Assembly: GCF_010389155.1 (NCBI RefSeq)
Contig: NC_057769.1
Span: 16,926,735-16,990,734, forward strand
Direction of reading: 5' to 3'
From: Erigeron canadensis
Lineage: Eukaryota; Streptophyta; Magnoliopsida; Asterales; Asteraceae
DNA length: 64,000 nt
The notes below the pieces were generated by a model. That model had not been told where the DNA came from, made no database searches, and saw only the letters and a list, made by a program, of their open reading frames with translations. A program made the translations under genes and the position numbers. Below, in pieces: positions 57,001-64,000 of this stretch; positions within the stretch are counted from its first letter, which is position 1; each line of letters starts with the position of its first letter.

Positions 57001-58469
57001 TTAAAAGAGTTTTGAAAATTCACTTTTAGACAATGAAATACTATTTTTCAACATCTTATTTTTGTTGGCTAAAGACGTAATATGAGTTGTCAAATTTGAT
57101 AAAGCTAAATCAAACGACTCTTTATCTTTAACTATTGAAAAAGTATAGTGTAAATTTACCTCATCATCAGGGTACTCATCATCAGTGCTTTCAGCCTCAA
57201 AAGCTTTGTCCTTGGCCAACCTCGCCATGAAGCACACATTTGCAGAGAGATCTTCATCTTCATCATCCGAGAGCAACAACCATTTGTCATCTTCAGCAAG
57301 CAATGCATGATCGGCTTCCACTTGCTTTGCCAACAACATCTTCTGCTTGTAGTACTCATAGTTCCGCTTACGAGGTTGCTTGCAATCAATTGCAAAATGA
57401 CCAGGAATCCCACAATTGTAGCACTTTTTATCAGAAGCTTTACCCTTCTCAACAACTTGTTTGTCATAACCTTCAACTTTCTTTTCAACATGCTTGGATC
57501 CACTTGATTCACCTTGATCATAACTCTTTGAATGATAGTGTTCCTTCTTGGGAAATGCACTTGTGGAAGAAGTGCGGAGATTGTTGTTTGTAGGCCTCGC
57601 TTTATAGAACTTTTTCTTGAAATGCTTAGTTACCGCAGCAAGAGCTTGATATAGTTCATCTGAAACACCATCTCTTGAAGCCATCATATCATCTCCCTCC
57701 TCATCAGACGAAGAAACAACTACCATTTGCCTTTTAAGAGCTTCAAAAACCTTCTTTTCAACAATCAATGCCAAAGGATCAGAAGATACAACTTCTGGCA
57801 TTTTGTTTGATGAAGCTTTGTTTAGAACTTGATGTTCATTGAGTTTGAAGGATTCATGAAGATTATGGATGGAGAACTTGGCCAGATTTTGATGTTGCTT
57901 AATCTGTGTTCTATAATCTTCCCATTCAGGACCAAGAGCTTTGATGAATTTGATGTTTAACTCAATCTCTGATTTCTTGACATTGTTCTTCCTAAGTTCA
58001 TTTATGACATTGCAGAATCTACAATAGACAGCCTCTAGAGATTCATTTGACAATTTGCTGAAGTTATCAAACTCAGTCAACACATTTGTCAATCTTATTG
58101 TTGAAGTCAGGTCAGATCCTTCCATTTGTCTTGCCACCTCATCCCATATCTCCTTGGTTGTATCATAAGAATCAACAGAACCATAGATTTCATCTGGTAG
58201 TGCTTTGTATAAGCATGATCTAGCTCTATTATCTGCAGCTGTTCGATCTTTTTGTTCAGCATTCAAAAGATCAAGAGTGAGTATAGCACCAGTAGTGGGA
58301 TGGCGATGAATGAACTGCAAGTCCATTAAGAATGGAATCTTTAAGTAGGTGACCATTTGGTTGATATTCCACATAGTCCATGAATCTTTTCTTCCAAAGT
58401 CCATAAACCAAGGTAGAGAACTGGAGGTCTTGTATCGGAACCCAATGCCAATGCTTCACGAGAAGCCAT
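57001..58469 (-). pseudogene. Copia gag (UBN2-type domain and CCHC knuckle)
   Basis: The gag start is the ATG complementary to 58467-58469, in M-A-S-R-E-A context. Two frame changes before about 58390 separate it from the 467-codon open frame 58404-57001. The latter contains the capsid-like domain (A-D-N-R-A, W-D-E-V-x-x-Q-M-x-G-S-D), an acidic stretch, and C-x2-C-x4-H-x4-C (near 57420-57380). It ends at a TAA (57001) that cuts off the following coiled coil. Confidence 0.85.
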
Positions 58470-58527
58470 TTGAAAGAGATCTGTTATGAAACTTGAAATG
58501 AATTAAGATTTTGAAAAATTTCAGAAA

Positions 58528-59290
58528 ATGAAACGATCTTGAGATGAAGATCGTCCTAGGTAATGATCTTTTTGGAAGATCGTCCTTGAAAAAGAAAGTG
58601 AGTAAGACGATTTGAAGAAAGATCGTCTTAGTTTAGAAAGAGTGAGACGATTTTAAGGAAAATCGTATTGGAAGAAATTTGGTGAAATTTAGCTAAGTAT
58701 GAAATGAAATTGAAATTGAGTAATGATTTTGTGTTTTTGGAATTGTAAACTGAAATTGAATTAAAGAAATTTGAAATGGAAATTGGAAAATGACAGACTT
58801 GGAAATGAAAACAATCTTGTTGAAGATCGTCTTAGAGTTTGAAGAAGAAAATGAGACGGTCTTGTTGAAGATCGTCTTGGGTGACAGAAATTTTTTTTTA
58901 AGTATTTTGTGAAAATTTGGACAGAGTTTTGATTTGAATTGGAAGGAATTAATTTGAGCAAAACCAATCAATTATGATCAGTTACCCAGGAAGTGTGTGA
59001 TTCCCAATCACAACAACTTCAAATAATCAACCACAACAAACCAACAACCAACAGACACTTAGACGATCTTGGTCAAGATCATCCTAGAGTCAGGTAACTG
59101 AGACGATCTTGGCAAGATCGTCTTAGTTTCTGCCAAACTTTTCAAACACAAACAACCACTTTTCTCAACAACCACTTGCTAGAACGATCTTGTGAGAATC
59201 GTCCAACAAGCTACAACACTAAATGTATGAAAAATGAAGAATCAAGCACTGAGACAATCTAGAGAAGATCGTCCTAGTGAAGATCGTCCT
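58528..59290. repeat. Cluster of ACGATC...GATCGT palindromes (Copia-2 leader)
   Basis: At least eight imperfect palindromes (near 58533, 58565, 58607, 58645, 58808, 58857, 59063 and 59101), core ACGATCTTggAAGATCGT-like. Same position and core as in Copia-1 but a different loop, so the arrangement is conserved while the sequences diverge. Confidence 0.85.
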
Positions 59291-59713
59291 AAGGTTATCT
59301 TCTTCAATAGAACACTTTGCAAAAACACCATTGATGAATTTTAAAACTTCAATATCTTTCGATTTAGTTGGAGATAGAACTTGAAATCACTTGTAAAACG
59401 TTTGTAATTATGTCCGCAACAAATCCTTGAACAAAATTCAGCTAATAACTCAACAGAATCAAAATCCACATTTTGAGCGCCAAAAACCAAAAATTCAATA
59501 TCGAGAATTCGATTGAATTGGAACTGAAAACTTGACAGAATTATGTTTTGAGCTATGAGGAATCTACTTGTGAACAAAAATTGATAATTTCATGTGATTT
59601 GAACGATGATTTATGATGAAATAGGGACGGTTTTTGAAAAACAGTTTTTGATTTGATTTTGGATGAAAATTGAGATCAGAATCAGTTATGGATCGATATC
59701 AAAGTGATGTTTT

Positions 59714-59725
59714 GCTCTGATACCA
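59714..59725 (-). other. Primer-binding site of Copia-2
   Basis: TGGTATCAGAGC on the minus strand, two bases after the LTR end; complementary to initiator tRNA-Met. Confidence 0.9.
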
Positions 59726-59727
59726 AA

Positions 59728-60017
59728 TGATATAACATGATTTCTGCTCTGGATTCGATCTCAACAATGGCGGATCAAGTGTGTATGTTCTTGGTGTGTT
59801 TAGTGTGTGTGATTTCTAGAGAGAAAGAGAGATTGGAACGAGTATGTATTAAGTGTGTGTGTAAAATTGGATAAAAGGCTTATGATTTCTAATGTGTTGA
59901 GGGTATTTATACTCTAATTCTACAATTATCCTTATTGTCATATCTAACCCCTCAACATTTATAAATCATTTCACCATGTCTTAACAACAATTTATCACTA
60001 TTTTTTTATTTATAACA
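59728..60017 (-). repeat. 5' LTR of Copia-2
   Basis: 290 bp on the minus strand, TGTTATAAATAAA...GTTATATCA. TATA box at 59904-59911 with the same CCC context as the Copia-1 LTR. It starts directly against Gypsy-3 LTR sequence at 60018. Confidence 0.85.
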
Positions 60018-60115
60018 CTGGAGCTGGTCATTGGAGTGCTTCAGTGTTTAACGTCACTGGTGGGTTACAACTGGTTGCAACTGGAGATACTTGCCACTAG
60101 AGAAGTGTTAGAACT
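60018..60115 (-). repeat. 3' LTR remnant of Gypsy-3 (U3 side)
   Basis: About 30 bp adjoining the Copia (ctggagctggtca to about 60048) match 63933-63965 in the 5' LTR. Further out the similarity fades, so the outer boundary is uncertain. ACTGG-rich. Confidence 0.5.
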
Positions 60116-60506
60116 GGCGACTTGACTGGTTCATTAAATATTTGTCTGAAGTGGGCCACTACTGGTAAATTTACCTTGGGTTGTTCAGATGGCATTATTC
60201 GTTTAGATAACCTCTTCAGCTCAGGATTGGACTTCAGTTCAGAAACTCTTTTCATTTCAGAATTCCTTCCTGCTCAGATGACTTCGTCAGTTCAGTGGTT
60301 TTCTCCAGTTCACTGGTGTTAGTCAGTTTAGTGAACCTAGATATTTCTGCATCATTCGCCTCCTCTAAGAAAGGACTTGTCCGATATTCATCCTCCAGTT
60401 AAGGCATCAAATCATCAACATTAAAAGTACTTGAAACTACCATATCTCTAGGTAACTCAACCTGGTTCTATCTTTTAGATGGAAACCTTTCTTTTCTCAG
60501 ATGGAC

Positions 60507-61388
60507 CTACACAAGATCACCTGGAGCAAAGTTGGACCGTATTCTATGCTTGTTTGCTCTTACCTTGTATCCAGCATTGGTATTCTCAATTCTGGCCTTC
60601 ACTTGATGGTGAATTTTCTTGATTTCTTTTGCTTTGGCCTCTCCTTCAATACTCGCCTTCGGTTCAATCAAAAATGGAATCAAATCAATGGGTGTCAGTG
60701 GATTGACACCATAACAAATTTCAAATGGGGATTTACTGGTAGAATAATTAGGAGCTTTATTGAAGGCAAATTTAGCATGAGCAAGCTTTAGATCCCAATC
60801 CTTCAATGTCTTCTTCACCAGTGTTATCAACAGCATACCAATCGTACAATTAGTGACTTCAGTTTGCCCATCAGTTTGAGGGTGATGAGACGTACTAAAC
60901 ATTAATCTGGTAGCCATAAATCTCCATAATGTCTTCCAGAAATAACTCAGAAACTTGACATCTCTTTCTGAAACAATAGTATTTGGAATTCCATGTAGAC
61001 GAACAATTTCTTTGATAAATAAGTTTGCCACTGCTGAAGCATCATTTGTAGTATTGCATGGAATAAAATGAGCCATTTTTGAAAAATGATGAACAACCAC
61101 CATTATTGAATATTTTCCCCTTTGAGTTCTGGGCAGTGCAACAATAAAATCCATGCTAAGATCTTCTCATGGTTGACTTGGAACTGGAAGAGGAGTATAC
61201 AAACCCTTGTGAAAAGTTGCCTTCGCTTGGTGACAAGTTGGACAACAACCGATGATATTCTGGACATCCTTCAGTAAACTTGGCCAGTAGAAGTGTAAAT
61301 GGCCAGCCAAACCTCCTCCATGTGCCTCCCTTATTAGTAAATCTCTGATGGAACCCCTTGGAATACACAACTTACCATTTTTAAACAA
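60507..61388 (-). pseudogene. Gypsy-3 integrase
   Basis: The zinc-finger part (61388-61156) has lost several residues between its two histidines (L-A-G-H directly followed by L-H-F-Y-W-P) and its second pair is C-x2-C. The catalytic core (61154-60507, 215 codons open) has M-D-F, S-E-R-D, where Glu/Arg follow Ser in place of the usual Ser-Asp-Arg-Asp, and H-P-Q-T-D-G-Q-T-E. A stop separates finger and core. The frame ends with P-G-D-L-V; the chromodomain is not evident. Confidence 0.8.
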
Positions 61389-61900
61389 GAAACCATCCTA
61401 ATCAACATATGGTCCTTTCTGGTGAGCTTCAATGAGACGATCAATAAAGTTTGGATCAGCAACATACAACTCCTTAATGAAAGAAAATCCAAGAACTCTT
61501 GCTTCCAGAACTGATAGCAACGAATTTCTTCTAGAAAGTGCATCAGCAACAACATTTGCTACACCAGCTTTATGCTTAGAAACAAATGATTAAGACTGCA
61601 AAAATTCCACCCATTTTGCATATCTGGCATTAAGCTTGTGTTAACCATTAATAAACTTCAGTGCTTCATGGTCAGAAAATAAGATAAACTGTTTTGGCTT
61701 CAAATAATCAGACTAGTGAGTAATAGCACGAATAATTGCATAAAACTCTATCATAAGTGCTATACTTTAGTTTAGAACCATTCAGCTTTTCACTAAAATA
61801 TGCCACTGGACGCCCTACTTGTACCAGAACTGCACCAATACCCATACGACTGGTGTCACACTCTAACTCATACAACTGATCATAATCATGCAAAGATAAT
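61389..61900 (-). pseudogene. Gypsy-3 RNase H remnant
   Basis: The start (E-C-D-T-S, G-I-G-A-V-L, R-P-V-A-Y-F-S-E-K-L-N) is open in 61992-61708; the rest to 61389 is broken by several stops. It follows the protease-side sequence directly, so the RT domain is deleted at about 61890. Confidence 0.75.
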
Positions 61901-63058
61901 ACTTCAGCAGTATGCATCACTCTTATGACCACCAACATCTCTCCCAAATATGGACCTACATATACCTCTTCACTTTCATCATCATCATACACTAGTTCAC
62001 CTTCTTCAATATCAACATCTGGTAAGCTTTCAATCTCCTTAGCAGTGAGTGCTCGCTGGTTGGGGCACTGTGCCTGGAAGTGACCAAAACCATGACACTT
62101 AAAGCATTCTTTTCACCTGGCTCTTTTGATCCTCCGGTTTCTTTCTCCTTGCCTCTAAAGGACCGTTGACCAGTTGCATTGGGCTTCAGAATTGGTTGAC
62201 TGGAATTGGATACAATCCTAGTAAAAGGTTTGTGCTGGACTTTCTTCGTCAGTTGCTTCTCAATCTGGATAGCCAATTTGCAAGCACCTCATACGTCCAG
62301 ATGGATTGCAATTCTATCTTCTCATTAATGGATGCATTCAACCCACCAAGGAATCTGGCGATAGTATGCTCTTCAGTTTCTTTCACACCAGTTCGAGTCT
62401 TCAGTTGCTCAAGTTCTCTGATAAACTCTACAACTTCTTTAGTTCCTTGCTTCAGACTATTCATCAGAAGATACTGATCTTGCTTGTACAACCGGGGAAC
62501 AAATCTTTTTTGCATAACTTCTTTCAGTTTGGACTAGGTCTTGATTTTACTTTTACCCTTATATTATCTTTCAGATTTCATATTGTCATACCAGGATGAA
62601 GCATACTTTTTGACCCTAATAATGGCAACTTTAAAACTTTTCTTATCATCATAACCTTTTATTTCTATTATTCTATCCATCACCTGAACCCATTCAAAGA
62701 ACTCGTCAGGGTTAGAAGAACCAACAAAATCTGGGGGATCTATTTTATTATCTTTTGTATCATCCACCTTATGTCTCCTATGCCTTCTTCTAGACTGATT
62801 AGACTCATCAGAATCACTAGAAGATCTGGGTGTACCGTCAGATCTCTCACTAAGACCTTGAGACTCGTCATGTCATTCACCTACAATCAGTTCTCTATTC
62901 AACCTTAAACCACCATCTTCTAATAAGTTAATAACTCTACCAAGTATTTCTTGTAGATCTTCAATCTGCCTATCTCTTTTAGCATTATGAGCTTCTTCTA
63001 GAGTCATATTACTTCTAAAAGCCATTGATAATAAATAAAACACCACCAACAATAACAA
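61901..63058 (-). pseudogene. Gypsy-3 gag, zinc knuckle and protease-side linker
   Basis: Gag start at 63058 (short coiled coil to 62873), capsid-like domain (62767-62249) with W-x-x-x-x-D-R-I-I, S-W-Y-D-N-M-K and I-A-R-F-L-G-G-L motifs, a CCHC knuckle near 62090-62050 and an acidic linker (to 61901). At least three stops or frameshifts. The gag type is that of chromoviruses. Confidence 0.75.
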
Positions 63059-63147
63059 TCAAACTACAACTCCAATAGATCTAATCTGACCCAACTAACC
63101 AAACAACAACCAAGGACTAAAAGATTAAGAAACCTTTTTGGAACCTG

Positions 63148-63159
63148 GCTCTGATACTA
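63148..63159 (-). other. Primer-binding site of Gypsy-3
   Basis: TAGTATCAGAGC on the minus strand, one mismatch from the usual TGGTATCAGAGC, four bases after the LTR end. Confidence 0.85.
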
Positions 63160-63163
63160 AATT

Positions 63164-64000
63164 TGATGCGTAAAACACACAAAAACCAAGCACATCGGAA
63201 TTTGAAAACAACGGAAATAAATATTTTGGGTATTTTCTGATTTTTTTTTTATGAAAACAAGTTAACAAAATAAAACAATATAATAAAAGGATAGATAAAA
63301 AATCCACCACTAAGATTCGTAAAGGCTAAGCCACCGGAATCAAGGATAAAGGAAACACTCCAACCCACCACTATGTTTGATGAAGGTCTAGCCACCACAA
63401 ACACAGATAGAGAAATCAAAGATTTTGGATGTCACCACTATAATTGATAAAGAACGAACCACCACAATTATAGATAAAGGGATCACTCCAAACTACCAAG
63501 ATCAAAGCTCTATAAAGGTAAATGAAGATTTTTAAGAAGAAATAGAGGTTGCTCTATTAATTTCATTCAATCAATCAAGTCTGATTCTACAATGAGAAAT
63601 AAAGCCTATATTTATAGCCATAGAAACTATCTCCTAGGAGTTAACGAAATAATGATAAAATTAACAAAAGGCTGTCATAGGTAAAGGACAACCACTAATT
63701 TATTGGCCAATAGGAAATGGACAGACAAAGCTTCTAGAAAGATTTCTTCTACGCAGGGACCCACAAACGATTAGAAATAACATTGTTACTTCTTTCTTCC
63801 TTCTTCCTGTCAACAGCTGTCATTCCTTCTTTATTGAACCCACGAAAAAGTGACTGAAACAATCTTTATCGTAAATTGGAATTAAACTTTGGGACTTCCA
63901 TTGGAGACTCAAATCTAGAGCATCCATCTGGAGACTAGACTGGAGCTGGTCACTGGAGTGCTTTAGTGGTTTGTAAGGTGCCCTATTGTTGTGTGGATCG
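63164..64000 (-). repeat. 5' LTR of Gypsy-3 (runs off the window)
   Basis: At least 837 bp. Its 3' part is repeated at 50735-51255. It contains a TATA box and, near the right edge, the ACTGG-rich upstream region also seen at 60018. The outer end is not in the window. Confidence 0.85.
63608..63618 (-). promoter_or_regulatory. TATA box in Gypsy-3 5' LTR
   Basis: CTATAAATATA on the minus strand. It lies in the ~380-bp part of the LTR deleted from the 3' copy. Confidence 0.6.

Larger units (their letters stand above)
51256..60017 (-). mobile_element. Ty1/Copia element (Copia-2), integrase and 3' LTR missing
   Basis: 5' LTR, primer-binding site, leader with palindromes, gag, protease, RT, RNase H and a decayed extra-ORF region, all minus strand. 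The integrase is deleted. The low-coordinate end (51256) lacks an LTR and joins the Gypsy-3 LTR. Same family as Copia-1. Confidence 0.85.
50735..64000 (-). mobile_element. Gypsy element (Gypsy-3) lacking RT, split by a Copia
   Basis: 5' LTR (63164 past the right edge), primer-binding site, gag, partial protease region, RNase H and integrase, then a 3' LTR in two pieces: 60018 to about 60115, and 51255-50735. The terminus tgatgcgtaaaa is identical at 50735 and 63164. Between the LTR pieces lies the Copia element at 51256-60017, plus a deletion of about 380 bp of LTR. RT is missing. The motifs around integrase (S-M-D-F and L-P-R-T-Q-R-G-K) are chromovirus-like. Confidence 0.75.

Overview
This window is repeat-dense, AT-rich nuclear DNA of a flowering plant. 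Nothing in it looks bacterial, and I found no intact host gene, tRNA, rRNA or CRISPR. The evidence is nested plant LTR retrotransposons (Ty1/Copia, Ty3/Gypsy chromovirus, Gypsy Tat type), plant LINEs, primer-binding sites complementary to initiator tRNA-Met, and an endogenous fragment of a badnavirus-like pararetrovirus (Caulimoviridae). The Copia extra ORF and the antisense Tat ORF recall elements common in Asteraceae, but that placement is only a low-confidence guess.

Layout, left to right. 1-13055: nine head-to-tail copies (the first cut by the window edge) of a ~1.47 kb minus-strand cassette. Each has an AT-rich leader, a short N-terminal frame, a TAA shared by all copies, then in frame a ~300-codon coiled-coil/Ser-Thr-rich frame. 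13055-26617: a second, ~2.5 kb tandem array (units A, B and partial C). Each unit is a mosaic of LINE ORF1 (minus), the start of a badnavirus-like ORF1 (plus), an unrecognised segment and an LTR-like minus-strand promoter. Unit A is split at 15303 by a Copia element (15303-23226) that keeps its 5' LTR, gag remnants and an extra 3' ORF but has no pol. 26300-28101: the longest viral remnant, with decayed ORF1, ORF2 and the start of ORF3, both ATGA overlaps still visible.

28102-32290: a decayed plus-strand Tat-type Gypsy element. Its LTR holds a LINE tail flanked by a 14-bp target duplication, and its RNase H is split by a solo LTR with a 5-bp duplication. 32308-46811: what I interpret as a minus-strand Tat element with an antisense extra ORF. 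That ORF is split by a nearly complete chromovirus (33835-44106, target duplication GAGTG) carrying a 1573-codon uninterrupted gag-pol frame, in which the RT active-site motif reads FIDN instead of FIDD.

46812-64000: a stack of minus-strand insertions. An LTR fragment is interrupted by a LINE (47271-50734). That LINE is interrupted by a Gypsy element (3' LTR remnant 50735-51255, body 60018-63163, 5' LTR from 63164 past the right edge). The Gypsy 3' LTR is in turn interrupted by a Copia element (51256-60017) of the same family as the one at 15303. Both Copia elements carry clusters of short imperfect palindromes built on ACGATC/GATCGT.

There is no host pathway here. The biology is element nesting, tandem amplification of coding fragments, viral endogenisation and stepwise loss of catalytic functions (integrase lost in one Copia, all pol in the other, RT lost in one Gypsy, RT active site altered in the chromovirus).
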